Notes: generated by a model from the letters alone, not told the origin. A stretch of 31,451 nucleotides of DNA from Bacteroidales bacterium (GCA_028701945.1 JAQVPT010000005.1:1-31451); one strand, 5' to 3'; numbered from the stretch's first letter, positions 1-8,599 are shown. Numbers and translations are program-made.

Positions 1-126
1 ATTCTAAAATTCAACTTGCTAAAAAAAGAGCAAGAGGATATAGAAATACAAAGAATTTTATAAACATGATTTACTTTACTTGTGGGAAACTCAAATTTGA
101 TTACCCACTATATTTGACATAGAGCC
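1..126 (+). mobile_element. 3' end of an ISL3-like insertion sequence
   Basis: Positions 3-122 encode the last 39 residues of a transposase, including KKRARGYRNTKNF and ending PLYLT-stop, which resembles the C-terminus of ISL3-family DDE transposases. Positions 103-126 look like the right terminal inverted repeat: read on the minus strand they begin GGCTCTATGTCAAATATAG, close to the GGCTCTT-type ends I recall for ISL3 elements. The transposase stop lies inside this repeat. The left part of the element is outside the window. The next bases (127-134, atattatc) could be one copy of an 8-bp target duplication, but the other copy cannot be seen. Confidence 0.75.
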
Positions 127-342
127 ATATTATCTGGCTTTTTTAGTGCTTTTGTTGCTTCTGTATTTTGGATGGCAGCAATGACAAAATTTGAAATAAC
201 TTATGCATACCCTTTTATGAGCTTAGCTCCAGCATTAGTTTTTTTAGTCGGAGTTTTTATATTGGGAGAAACTTTTACTATCGGTAAGTTATTAGGTCTA
301 ATTATTATTGCCATTGGCATTATTGTAACTGTTAAGTTTTAA
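127..342 (+). pseudogene. EamA/SMR-like lipid-linked sugar flippase, C-terminal fragment
   Basis: An open frame runs without a start from the insertion-sequence end to TAA at 340. It reads ILSGFFSAFVASVFWMAAM, then AYPFMSLAPALVFLVGVFILGETF, then a last hydrophobic helix ending VTVKF. The W-A-x-x-K-x-x-x-x-Y-A-Y-P-F pattern and the GE..T.GK..G repeat are typical of the small EamA proteins (ArnE/ArnF type) that flip undecaprenyl-phosphate sugars. Only the last 2-3 helices remain, so the gene is presumably inactive, split by the ISL3-like element unless the sequence left of the window restores it. It ends 2 nt before the glycosyltransferase that would have been its partner. Confidence 0.75.
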
Positions 343-344
343 TT

Positions 345-1283
345 ATGGAAGAACAAGCTCTTATATCAATAGTATCGCCAATTTATCGAGCTGAAAATAC
401 TATTGAAGAATTAGTTTATTTATTAAAAAAACACTTAATCAAGATTACGCCTAATTTCGAAATTATTCTTGTTAATGATGCCTCTCCTGACAACTCTTGG
501 ACAAAAATCGAAAACGAATGTTCTAAAGATTTCCGCGTCAAGGGGATCAATCTAAGTCGTAATTTTGGACAACATTATGCTATTACTGCTGGGTTAGATT
601 ATGCAGAAGGAGATTGGATTGTGGTAATGGACTGCGATCTTCAAGACAGACCAGAAGGAATTATCAACTTGTATAATAAAGCTTTAGAAGGTTACGATTC
701 AGTATTTGCACAAAGGCTAAACAGACAAGACCACTTATTTAAAAAAATGAATTCTAGGATGTTTTATGCTTTATTTAGTTATTTAACAGATACGAAACAA
801 GATGCTACAGTAGCAAATTTTGGAATATATAATCGAAAGGTTATTGACGCAATATTAAATATGAAAGACCAGATTAGATATTTCCCTACTATGGTACAAT
901 GGGTTGGCTTTCGAAAATATTACATGCCCGTTGAACACAATGCAAGACAAGTTGGAGGCTCAAACTACGACTTTAGAAGTCTTTTTAGATTGGCAACAAA
1001 CAATATTATTGCTTTTTCAGATAAGCCTTTACGTTTAACAGCAAAAGCGGGGTTTACTTTAGCAGCACTTTCATTTATAGTAGCTCTTTTTTATTTCCTA
1101 TTATATTTTATTGGATATATTAAAGTGTTAGGTTTTACTACTCTAATATTATCTTTGTGGTTCATCGGTGGGTTAATAACGATGTTATTAGGAGTTTTAG
1201 GATTGTATATTGGCAAAATATTTGACAAAGTAAAGCATAGACCGTATTACATAATAGAAAGTAAATGCAATTACCAAGAATAA
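345..1283 (+). CDS. GT2 glycosyltransferase, GtrB/ArnC-like (undecaprenyl-phosphate sugar synthase)
   Basis: This is a 312-residue family 2 glycosyltransferase with an N-terminal GT-A domain and two C-terminal membrane helices (about 235-257 and 264-290). Visible motifs are the start of the fold (SIVSPIYRAENT, 8-19), the nucleotide-binding NDASPD (44-49), and DCDLQD (96-101) with the metal-binding aspartates. This layout is that of DPM1/GtrB/ArnC enzymes, which move a sugar from a nucleotide donor to undecaprenyl phosphate on the cytoplasmic face. The broken flippase gene immediately upstream fits such a pair, so flipping of this sugar may be lost or taken over by another protein. The donor sugar cannot be told from sequence. 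The 3' end overlaps the next gene by 19 nt. Confidence 0.88.
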   Translation: MEEQALISIVSPIYRAENTIEELVYLLKKHLIKITPNFEIILVNDASPDNSWTKIENECSKDFRVKGINLSRNFGQHYAITAGLDYAEGDWIVVMDCDLQDRPEGIINLYNKALEGYDSVFAQRLNRQDHLFKKMNSRMFYALFSYLTDTKQDATVANFGIYNRKVIDAILNMKDQIRYFPTMVQWVGFRKYYMPVEHNARQVGGSNYDFRSLFRLATNNIIAFSDKPLRLTAKAGFTLAALSFIVALFYFLLYFIGYIKVLGFTTLILSLWFIGGLITMLLGVLGLYIGKIFDKVKHRPYYIIESKCNYQE

Positions 1284-1972
1284 CATATTTAAAATGGGAC
1301 TCGTCCTTTTTTAGCAAAAAAATAGGAAGAATTATTTTTTCAAACTCGACTGTTGCAGATTTAGAAGATAATTTAAAACTTGCAAAACATGAAAAGTATG
1401 ATTTAATTTATGTCTTTGAAAATGCTGATGATAAAACAACCTTGTTAGAAAACTACAAGCCTAAATTGGTTGACACAAAAATAATTTTAGCAAAGCAAGT
1501 TCAGCAAGAATTAGAAACCAATTGTTTAATTCAAGATGTTACTTATTCAAAATCAAATGAAACAATTGACGCTCTGGCAATTAGTAGCGGATTATATTCG
1601 CGTTTTAATCTTGACAAAGGTTTTTCATCCAAAGATTTCCATAATTTATATAAAATATGGATAAGAAATTCACTAAATAGAGATATTGCTGACAAAGTTT
1701 TTATTAATGCAGACGATAAGATTAAAGGATTAATAACAATTCGAATAACTCAAGGAATTGGGGTGATTGGTTTAGTGTCGGTCTCGGAACTCGCTCAAGG
1801 TCAGGGTGTTGGTGGGTGCTTGGTTAATGCGTGTAATAATTTTTTATTTTTAAATAATATTAAAAAGATGGAGGTTGCAACACAAGCAGCCAACTTAAGG
1901 GCATTGGGCTTTTACAAAAACAATGGATTTAAAATGCAAACTTGTACAAATATTTATCATTTTTGGCTATGA
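1265..1972 (+). CDS. wecD: WecD-like GNAT, dTDP-4-amino-4,6-dideoxygalactose N-acetyltransferase
   Basis: This 235-residue protein carries a C-terminal GNAT fold. The acetyl-CoA loop is QGQGVGG (178-184), and the end shows the ATQ.AN..ALGFYKNNGF signature (205-222) characteristic of WecD/RffC. The N-terminal region containing LKWDSSFFSKKIGR is also typical of that group. Its expected reaction is N-acetylation of dTDP-Fuc4N to dTDP-Fuc4NAc using the product of WecE. The family and its partners (wecE, wecF-like gene) support this. Its stop codon overlaps the start of an abandoned wecE 5' fragment as ATGA at 1969-1972, so wecD and wecE were once translationally coupled. That coupling has been broken by the insertion of the AlbA_2 gene. 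Confidence 0.8.
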   Translation: MQLPRITYLKWDSSFFSKKIGRIIFSNSTVADLEDNLKLAKHEKYDLIYVFENADDKTTLLENYKPKLVDTKIILAKQVQQELETNCLIQDVTYSKSNETIDALAISSGLYSRFNLDKGFSSKDFHNLYKIWIRNSLNRDIADKVFINADDKIKGLITIRITQGIGVIGLVSVSELAQGQGVGGCLVNACNNFLFLNNIKKMEVATQAANLRALGFYKNNGFKMQTCTNIYHFWL

Positions 1973-2091
1973 TACCATTTAACAAACCATACCTAACAGG
2001 TAAAGAGACATTTTACATTGAAGATGCTGTAAAATCAGGTAAAATTTCAGGTAATGGCAAATACACAAAATTATATTCACATATAAATTGA
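1969..2091 (+). pseudogene. Truncated old 5' end of wecE
   Basis: From the ATG at 1969 the frame gives MIPFNKPYLTGKETFYIED and continues to KYTKLY, then turns into unrelated sequence and stops at 2089-2091. The first 35 codons match the intact wecE at 3616 with 34 identical residues, but 14 of 105 nucleotides differ and 13 of those 14 changes are synonymous. Homology ends at about 2073. The fragment keeps the original ATGA coupling with wecD. It is therefore the old start of wecE, cut off when the AlbA_2 gene and a second version of the wecE start arrived. Confidence 0.93.
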
Positions 2092-2095
2092 CTAA

Positions 2096-3583
2096 ATGAA
2101 CACAGAGTTTATACATCAACTTATTAAGCAAGGAGAAGGCTTAAGTATTGAGTTTAAAACAGCGCAATTCGAAATTCCGAAAAGTATTTTTGAGACAGTT
2201 TGTGCTTTTTTAAATAGAGTTGGTGGGTTTGTTTTGTTAGGAGTTTCTGATAAAGGTGAAATAAAAGGGATAGAGCAAAAACACATAGAAAAAATCAAGA
2301 AAGAGTTGGCAAATGCATTGAATAATCCTCAAATTATAAATCCACCTATTTATATCCAGCCAGAAGAAATTGATATTGATAATAAAAATATTTTATTGCT
2401 ACATGTTTACGAAAGTTCACAAGTACACAATACTCGGGGGTTAATTTTTGACAGAAATAATGAGGGAGATTATAATATTACTTCCAATACAAATTTAGTA
2501 GCTAATTTATTTATTCGAAAACAAAGCACCTTTACCGAAAATAAAATTTACTCGTATGCTACTATAAATGAACTACGTCCTGATATTATACAGCGTGTAC
2601 GCCAGATGGCAGTTAACCGACAACCTGGGCATCTATGGGAAAGTATGACTGATATGGAGCTACTCCGAAGTGTTCAGCTATACCAAACCGATTATTCTAC
2701 AGGAAAAGAAGGATTAACATTAGCTTGTCTATTACTCTTTGGAAAAGATGAAGTTATTACTTCGGTTTTGCCTTTCCATAAAACAGATGCTATTTGTCGT
2801 ATTCAAAATATAGACCGATTCGATGATCGCGATGATATTAGAACAAACTTAATAGATAGTTATGACAGATTAATGCGTTTTATCGAAAAACACTTACCTG
2901 AAAAATTTGTTTTAAAAGGAGATATACGAATAAGTGTTCGTAATTTAATTTTTCGTGAAATAATTGCCAATACTCTTATGCACCGTGAATATACTAATCC
3001 TTACCCTGCAAAGCTTGTAGTTGGCAAAAATATTGTTTACGCCGAGAATGCTAACAAATCGCATGGAAACCTACAATTGCAACCAGACAATTTTACCCCT
3101 TTCCCAAAAAACCCAGTTATTGCAAGAGTTTTTAAGGAAATAGGAAGGGCGGATGAATTAGGTTCTGGCATAAGAAATATTTACGAGTATTTTAATTATT
3201 ACTCTCGGCAAAAACCAATTTTCGAAGAAAAAGATATTTTTAGATGTACGGTATTTATAGATGAAAACTTAGATTCTGAAAGAAACAATCCAGTAAATCA
3301 AAATTTTTCTGATGTCACAAAAGATGTCACAAAAGATGTCGGAAAAGATGTCGGAAAAGATGTCGGAAAAGATGTCGGAAAAGATGTCGGAAAAGAGATA
3401 AGTCCAATACAAATACAGATTGTTGAGATCCTTAAAATAGAACCTAATGCAACTATTAACGATTTATCAGAAAAAACAGGCTTCACAAAAAGAACGATAG
3501 AACGTAGTTTGTTTAAGTTGAAAGAACTTGAACTTTTACGAAGAATTGGTGGTAGAAAACATGGATACTGGGAGATCTTGTAA
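2096..3583 (+). CDS. AlbA_2 / HATPase_c_4 / HTH protein (COG2865-like), copy 1
   Basis: The protein has 495 residues. An AlbA_2 (Schlafen-type) domain spans about 10-145, with the hallmark GEGLSIEFK at 13-21. A GHKL-like ATPase domain (HATPase_c_4) covers roughly 280-390, with REIIANTLMHREY (287-299) and ELGSGIR (354-360). A helix-turn-helix follows at about 435-495. Between ATPase and HTH lies a 28-residue linker made of seven tetrapeptides, DVTK twice then DVGK five times (406-433). Such proteins are annotated as putative transcriptional regulators, but their real role is largely unknown and related AlbA_2 domains in Schlafens can cleave RNA. The gene separates wecD from wecE and is not expected to be part of sugar synthesis. 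It shares architecture, not close sequence, with the gene at 9583. Confidence 0.88.
   Translation: MNTEFIHQLIKQGEGLSIEFKTAQFEIPKSIFETVCAFLNRVGGFVLLGVSDKGEIKGIEQKHIEKIKKELANALNNPQIINPPIYIQPEEIDIDNKNILLLHVYESSQVHNTRGLIFDRNNEGDYNITSNTNLVANLFIRKQSTFTENKIYSYATINELRPDIIQRVRQMAVNRQPGHLWESMTDMELLRSVQLYQTDYSTGKEGLTLACLLLFGKDEVITSVLPFHKTDAICRIQNIDRFDDRDDIRTNLIDSYDRLMRFIEKHLPEKFVLKGDIRISVRNLIFREIIANTLMHREYTNPYPAKLVVGKNIVYAENANKSHGNLQLQPDNFTPFPKNPVIARVFKEIGRADELGSGIRNIYEYFNYYSRQKPIFEEKDIFRCTVFIDENLDSERNNPVNQNFSDVTKDVTKDVGKDVGKDVGKDVGKDVGKEISPIQIQIVEILKIEPNATINDLSEKTGFTKRTIERSLFKLKELELLRRIGGRKHGYWEIL
3311..3394 (+). repeat. In-frame 12-bp tandem repeat, seven units
   Basis: Seven perfectly phased 12-bp units, gatgtcacaaaa twice followed by gatgtcggaaaa five times, encode (DVTK)2(DVGK)5. 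They form the linker between the ATPase and HTH parts of the AlbA_2 protein. Gain or loss of whole units would keep the frame and change linker length only. Confidence 0.97.
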
Positions 3584-3590
3584 TTTTTTT

Positions 3591-3598
3591 TACTTTTG
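3591..3598 (+). promoter_or_regulatory. Putative -7 box for recoded wecE
   Basis: TACTTTTG matches the Bacteroidota -7 consensus TAnnTTTG and lies 17 nt before the wecE start at 3616, in the 32-nt gap after the AlbA_2 stop codon. No well-spaced -33 TTG is visible; the nearest, at 3578, is only 10 nt away. If active, it would let wecE be transcribed independently of the inserted gene. Confidence 0.45.
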
Positions 3599-3615
3599 TA
3601 GTTTAAATTTAAAAA

Positions 3616-4743
3616 ATGATTCCATTCAACAAACCATATTTAACCGGTAAAGAAACACTTTACATCGAAGATGCGGTCAAATCTGGGAAAATTTCTGGTA
3701 ATGGCAAATACACAAAGTTATGTCAAGAATATTTTCAATCAAGATATAACTTCAAAAAGTGTTTGCTTACAACATCTTGCACAGATGCTTTAGAAATGTG
3801 TGCTATATTATTAAATATTGCACCTGGCGATGAGGTTATTGTTCCATCTTATACATTTGTGTCAACAGCTCTTGCTTTTGTGAGACAAGGAGCTAAAATT
3901 GTTTTTGCTGACAGTCGTGCAGATCATCCTGGAATTGATGAAGATAAAATTGAAGAATTAATTACAGCTAAAACCAAAGTAATTGTGCCAGTTCATTATG
4001 CAGGTGTTGCATGTGATATGGATAAAATAATGGCACTTGCTAACAAGTATAATCTTTTTGTGGTTGAAGATGCTGCTCAAGCAATAGATTCTTTTTATAC
4101 TGGAGCTGATGGCATTAAACGTGCTTTAGGTTCTATTGGTCATTTATCTGCATTTTCGTTTCACGAAACCAAAAACATTATTAGTGGAGAGGGTGGAATG
4201 CTTTGCATTAATGATGATAGATTTGTAAAACGCTCAGAAATTATTTGGGAAAAAGGGACAAACCGTGCTGAATTTTTTAGAGGAGAAGTAAATAAATATG
4301 GGTGGGTGGACACAGGCTCTTCATTTTTACCATCTGAGATTATTGCGGCATTTTTATGGGCACAAATCAAAAACTTGGATGAAATACAGAAAAAAAGAAA
4401 AGAGATTTGGGAGCGATATTACAATTTGCTAAGATCTGCTGAATTATCTGGTATTGTTAGACTGCCTGAAATCCCGGATTACGCTACAAATAATGCTCAT
4501 ATGTTTTATTTGGTATGTAGTACATTAGGGAATAGAACAGATTTAATAAAAAAACTTAAATCAGAAGAAATTTTATTGGTTTTTCATTATCTTGCGTTGC
4601 ATAAAAGTGAGTTTTATATAGAAAAACATGATGGCCGTGATTTGAAGAATTGTGATAAATTTGCAGATTGCTTGGTAAGATTACCTTTGTTTTTCGAACT
4701 GAGTAATAATGAAATTGACAAAATTGTTTTAAATCTTAACTAA
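3616..4743 (+). CDS. wecE: dTDP-4-amino-4,6-dideoxygalactose transaminase
   Basis: This 375-residue PLP enzyme of the DegT/DnrJ/EryC1 family closely follows E. coli WecE/RffA: MIPFN at the N-terminus, LLTTSCTDALEM, GDEVIVPSYTFVSTA, VPVHYAGVACDMDKIM, VVEDAAQA, and FSFHETKN carrying the PLP-binding lysine. REKGTNR-like EKGTNRAEFFRG and NAHMFYLV are also present. It converts dTDP-4-keto-6-deoxyglucose to dTDP-4-amino-4,6-dideoxygalactose with glutamate as amino donor, in the cytoplasm, for WecD to acetylate. Length is normal for the family. Its first 35 codons are a synonymously diverged version of the fragment left at 1969, so the gene start has been replaced or displaced by the AlbA_2 insertion while the protein was kept intact. 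Confidence 0.93.
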   Translation: MIPFNKPYLTGKETLYIEDAVKSGKISGNGKYTKLCQEYFQSRYNFKKCLLTTSCTDALEMCAILLNIAPGDEVIVPSYTFVSTALAFVRQGAKIVFADSRADHPGIDEDKIEELITAKTKVIVPVHYAGVACDMDKIMALANKYNLFVVEDAAQAIDSFYTGADGIKRALGSIGHLSAFSFHETKNIISGEGGMLCINDDRFVKRSEIIWEKGTNRAEFFRGEVNKYGWVDTGSSFLPSEIIAAFLWAQIKNLDEIQKKRKEIWERYYNLLRSAELSGIVRLPEIPDYATNNAHMFYLVCSTLGNRTDLIKKLKSEEILLVFHYLALHKSEFYIEKHDGRDLKNCDKFADCLVRLPLFFELSNNEIDKIVLNLN

Positions 4744-4758
4744 TTTAATTTGAAAGTT

Positions 4759-5922
4759 ATGAAATACTATTTAAAAAACGGATACAAAAGTTTAGCGATT
4801 TATACATTCCTTGCAATAATGTTTACAGCAGCTTTTTTGTATATAAGTTATTTTTGCACAGCCGATATTGATGCACATGCCAGATTTGCCATTTTACAGT
4901 CTAAAGGCGAAATATTTATTGGTAACTTCATATTATATGGTTTAGCTGGTTTATTAACGTTTTTTAGTGATAACTTCAGACTTGTAACTGTTGCAGTTTG
5001 TTTTATTATTGGAAGCGCTACCTCTTTAAAATTTTGCATCGCTAAAAAACAGATAGATAAATTAGAGCTAGCGAATAATCAATATAGTTATAAATCGATA
5101 TTGTTGGCTTTAAGTATGTTATTTGTTTTTATAATTCCAATACCAATTTTATTTACGTATGGTTTTTTCTATAGAGGTGGTTTTGCGCCAAATGTCTGGC
5201 ATAACTCTACAATAATCCTATTGGCTCCTTTTGCAATACTTTTATTTTATAAAAGTTATGAGCAGTTGCAAAAATACACAATGAAGAATAATATAATAAT
5301 AATAGTTTTAGTGATTATTAATGTATTCATTAAACCTAATTTCTTTTTTGTTTTTATAACTGTATATTCGGTATTTTCGCTAGCTAAATATAAACTAAAA
5401 AAAGAATTCTTTTACTCAATGTTACCATTAATAATTGGTTTAGGATGCATAATTATTCAATACATTTTACTTTTTAAAACAAATAGTGCTGTATTTAAAG
5501 AACCGTCAGATGTTGCATTATCAAATCCAGTACAAATGTTAAAACTATTTCCAATGTATGAGCTTGCACCAATTTCTGTATTGTTCTCATTATTATTCCC
5601 ATTACTTTATGTTGTATTAAACCTGAAGAAAATGAAACAATCACTTTTATTCTGGTACACCTTTATTAGTTTTATTGTTTCAATTTTGTTTTTTGTTTTC
5701 TTTATTGAGACTGGACCTCGCATGACCCATGGTAACTTTTATTGGCAAATAGTAATTTGTGCTTGGCTGTGTTTCTTTACTGCTCTAATTGCATTGTTAA
5801 AAGACATAAAAGAACTAGGTATGACAAGCCGAAATAAATTTTTATCTTTTTTATATGCTATACATGTAATATTTGGGCTTGTTTACTTAGCAAGATATCT
5901 AATTACAGGGATTTATTACTAA
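4759..5922 (+). CDS. Polytopic membrane protein, possible Wzy or GT-C type enzyme
   Basis: I do not recognise a precise family. The roughly 387-residue product is mostly hydrophobic helices (about 9-11 segments). An early external loop carries CTADIDAHARFA and a late loop carries ETGPRMTHGNFYWQ; charged or histidine residues in such loops are common in GT-C transferases and O-antigen polymerases. I chose the ATG at 4759 over an in-frame TTG at 4750. It lies between the Fuc4NAc aminotransferase and the Fuc4NAc transferase, so polymerisation or modification of the same glycan is a reasonable inference. Wzy proteins are too diverged to assign from motifs alone. Confidence 0.7.
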   Translation: MKYYLKNGYKSLAIYTFLAIMFTAAFLYISYFCTADIDAHARFAILQSKGEIFIGNFILYGLAGLLTFFSDNFRLVTVAVCFIIGSATSLKFCIAKKQIDKLELANNQYSYKSILLALSMLFVFIIPIPILFTYGFFYRGGFAPNVWHNSTIILLAPFAILLFYKSYEQLQKYTMKNNIIIIVLVIINVFIKPNFFFVFITVYSVFSLAKYKLKKEFFYSMLPLIIGLGCIIIQYILLFKTNSAVFKEPSDVALSNPVQMLKLFPMYELAPISVLFSLLFPLLYVVLNLKKMKQSLLFWYTFISFIVSILFFVFFIETGPRMTHGNFYWQIVICAWLCFFTALIALLKDIKELGMTSRNKFLSFLYAIHVIFGLVYLARYLITGIYY

Positions 5923-5932
5923 TAACATACGT

Positions 5933-7042
5933 ATGTCCTTTGATAATAAAATTACCATATTGCATATTTTTGATGATGAGAAAATTACTAAACACACAAT
6001 AAATTTATTTAATCAAATAAATGGTTTTGACCAAGAATATGCTATTATATCAAATAATCCAAGAAAAGCAGAAATCAATTATGAGGGGATGCCAAACATT
6101 CTCATACTTAACCAGAAAGTCAATGTAGAAAAAAAAATACACGATTTAATACAAAGCTATGATATAATATTCTTGCAAGCACTTAGTTATATAAAAGCTA
6201 AAGTGTTGGCTAAATATAAGTTTGACAACAAAATTTTTGTTTGGGGGCTTTGGGGATACGATTTATACAATTACATAGCGTATAAAACTAAAACAGAGTC
6301 TACTAAAAAAGGGTTTTTTGCTCGTGTCCAAGATTATTATACTTTTAATGTAATTTATAAAAAGGCATTCAAAAAAATAAACTATTGTCTCTTCCTTTTA
6401 GAACAAGACTATAAACTTTTAAAAAGCCATGCCCAAACAAATGCTAAATGGATTAGTAATTGTTATCAAACTATTGAGCAAATAACCGAATATAGTCCTA
6501 GTTTCAGAGTAGCAGGTAAATCAATTTTAGCAGGGAACTCCAGTACAAGAACTAATAGACATGAAATTATATTCAATAAAATTAGTGGCGTAAATGGCAG
6601 AAGGATTATTTGTCCATTAAATTATGGTGACTTAAATTATCAAAGCGAAACGGTAAAAGTAGGCAGAGAAATGTTTGGGAATGATTTTCACCCATTAGTT
6701 GAGTTTTTAGAATTAAAAGAATATTTAAACTTATTGAAGGAATGTTCTGTTACAGTAATGGCTCACGAACGCCAGCAGGCATTTGGAACTATATTGCAAA
6801 TGTTATTTGGTGGCTCAAAAGTGTTTTTATCTGAACAAAGTCCTCTTTATCGTTATTTCTTGAAAAATGGTTTTGTAATTTATTCAATAGAGCAGCATCT
6901 AAATATAGAAGCATTAGATCCTCTACCATGTAATATTGCAGAAATGAATAAGAATAAAGCGATTGAATTATATAGTGAATCAAAAATTCTTGAAATTCAA
7001 AAAACATTATTAGAAAAAATACAAGGAGATTGTCATGAATAA
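5933..7042 (+). CDS. wecF: GT56 family TDP-Fuc4NAc transferase, WecF-like
   Basis: The 369-residue protein resembles E. coli WecF, the TDP-Fuc4NAc:lipid II transferase. Matching features are the nucleotide-binding stretch GNSSTRTNRHEIIFNKI, the following LNYGD.NYQ, and the C-terminal block LLKECSVTVMAHERQQAFGT, where WecF has an equivalent ARQQGIGT. The N-terminal half has an alternating strand-helix pattern, including the WGLWGYDLY segment. It would transfer Fuc4NAc from dTDP-Fuc4NAc to a lipid-linked intermediate at the cytoplasmic face. Together with wecD and wecE it completes a Fuc4NAc module. In this locus it probably serves an O-antigen repeat unit rather than enterobacterial common antigen, since no other ECA genes are present. 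Confidence 0.82.
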   Translation: MSFDNKITILHIFDDEKITKHTINLFNQINGFDQEYAIISNNPRKAEINYEGMPNILILNQKVNVEKKIHDLIQSYDIIFLQALSYIKAKVLAKYKFDNKIFVWGLWGYDLYNYIAYKTKTESTKKGFFARVQDYYTFNVIYKKAFKKINYCLFLLEQDYKLLKSHAQTNAKWISNCYQTIEQITEYSPSFRVAGKSILAGNSSTRTNRHEIIFNKISGVNGRRIICPLNYGDLNYQSETVKVGREMFGNDFHPLVEFLELKEYLNLLKECSVTVMAHERQQAFGTILQMLFGGSKVFLSEQSPLYRYFLKNGFVIYSIEQHLNIEALDPLPCNIAEMNKNKAIELYSESKILEIQKTLLEKIQGDCHE

Positions 7043-7112
7043 AGGAAAATTATACGAGGTGGAATTAAGTTGTGCATTATTAAATTACGAAATAAGCAAT
7101 ACTAATAAATGA
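7035..7112 (+). CDS. 25-codon ORF bridging two genes, possible gene scar
   Basis: A small frame starts at an ATG inside the end of the WecF-like gene (8-nt overlap) and stops in an ATGA overlap with the flippase start at 7109. It reads MNKGKLYEVELSCALLNYEI followed by SNTNK. Both junctions look like normal coupled gene boundaries in this operon, so it may be the remnant of an internally deleted gene or a coupling peptide. I recognise no homology. Confidence 0.3.
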   Translation: MNKGKLYEVELSCALLNYEISNTNK

Positions 7113-8587
7113 GTAAAATAAAAGGCTTTATTGGTGAAACATTGGTTTATGGTTTTGGGAATGTCTTTTCAAGGTTGTTCGCTATGTTCTTGATACCACT
7201 ATATGCAAAATTTCTGGGAAAAATAGATTATTCAAACCTTGTTATGCTGCAGTCATCCTTTACAATTTTAACTTTTATGCTGACATTAAATGCAGGAATT
7301 TTTTATTATTACTATGAATATGATAATTTACGATATCGTAAAATAGTTTTCACCTCTTGGTTTTATTATCAAATTGGAATTGCAACGATTATTTGTGTTT
7401 TTCTTTTCTTCGCATCACCATATCTTTTTAATCTTTTTATACTTACTGCTAATAACCAGGATATTCTGCGTTGGTCACTTATTCTTATTGGATTACAATT
7501 GTTTCCTTATACCTTTAATAACACAAATATTAATTATTGCAGAATAGAACGCAAACCAAAAAAAGTTGTGCTGATAGTTTCTCTTGAGGCTATATTTACA
7601 GTTATATTTGTAACATTATCTCTTGTGGTTTTTAAAAAGGGGCTAATCGCTGTTTTATTATCACAAATACTAGCTAGAAGTATTGTAGCCCTCATTTTTA
7701 TACGTTATGCACAAATTTACATTAAAATTAAGAATTTCTCAAAAAGACTTCTTAAAAAGATTTTGGTTTATACTTGGCCATTTTTGATATCAAGTGTTTT
7801 TACTTGGGTTATTATCAGTATTGATAAGTTTATTGGAGCACAAGCCCTTACGGACAAAACAGAAGTGGCACTTTTATCTCTCGCAATGCAATTAGTCTTG
7901 CCAATTGCAGTGCTTTCTGATATGATTAAAATGGCATTAGCTCCTTATACTATGTCTATAAGAAAAGATTCTGATGCTGAAGATTCTTATCAAAAGATTT
8001 ACGATTTGGTTACATTCGCTGCTTCATTAGGTGTTGTGGGGGTAGTTTTATTATCTCCATTTCTAACCTTTTTACTTGCAGACAAAACTTATTTGCAGGT
8101 AATATATGTTATCCCACTAATGGCTTTTGCAAAAGTGTTATCTTTAGTTGCAAATCAATTTAGTATTAGCTTTAGTCTGGTTAAGAAAACTACTTACATT
8201 TTGTATTCTGTAATTTTGGCTAGTGTTGTCGGTGTGCTGGTAAATGTGTTATTTATGAAAAAATACGGATTTGTTGTTTCTGGTTATTCTCAAATTGCAT
8301 CATATATCGCTATGTCTGTCTTTCTTTTTTCTTTTGGTAGAAAAGTCGCTAACTTAAAACTTAAACTTAAAAATAGCTTTATATTAATGCTAATTGTTAT
8401 GTTTTACATAATTAGCTTATTTTTTATAAACCCATTAATTGAAAAAGGTGAATATATGATTTTTATTGCTGTTAGCATTGTATTTTTAAGTCTGTTAGTT
8501 ACAGTGTACTTTAAGCAACAAAAGCTGAATCCAATAATAATTTTAAGATCCTTTTTAAAAGTACCTTTGAAGAAAAATAAAAGTTAA
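7109..8587 (+). CDS. Wzx-type polysaccharide flippase
   Basis: This 492-residue integral membrane protein has about 12-14 hydrophobic helices and the MATE/MOP layout of O-antigen flippases (Polysacc_synt family). The amphipathic start, KGFIGETLVYGFGNVFSRL, is typical of Wzx/RfbX proteins. Central positions such as SIDKFIGA match the conserved S.D...I region of the fold. Its expected role is to move the finished undecaprenyl-pyrophosphate-linked repeat unit across the inner membrane. It is the last gene of the first, mostly overlapping run of glycan genes; octamer repeats and accessory genes follow. Substrate specificity cannot be inferred. Confidence 0.85.
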   Translation: MSKIKGFIGETLVYGFGNVFSRLFAMFLIPLYAKFLGKIDYSNLVMLQSSFTILTFMLTLNAGIFYYYYEYDNLRYRKIVFTSWFYYQIGIATIICVFLFFASPYLFNLFILTANNQDILRWSLILIGLQLFPYTFNNTNINYCRIERKPKKVVLIVSLEAIFTVIFVTLSLVVFKKGLIAVLLSQILARSIVALIFIRYAQIYIKIKNFSKRLLKKILVYTWPFLISSVFTWVIISIDKFIGAQALTDKTEVALLSLAMQLVLPIAVLSDMIKMALAPYTMSIRKDSDAEDSYQKIYDLVTFAASLGVVGVVLLSPFLTFLLADKTYLQVIYVIPLMAFAKVLSLVANQFSISFSLVKKTTYILYSVILASVVGVLVNVLFMKKYGFVVSGYSQIASYIAMSVFLFSFGRKVANLKLKLKNSFILMLIVMFYIISLFFINPLIEKGEYMIFIAVSIVFLSLLVTVYFKQQKLNPIIILRSFLKVPLKKNKS

Positions 8588-8599
8588 TTTTTGTTTTGT

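Noticed and set aside
3298..3486. Minus-strand open frame rich in PTSF repeats
   Set aside because: It is the antisense of the in-frame 12-bp repeat in the AlbA_2 gene; repeats keep all frames open.
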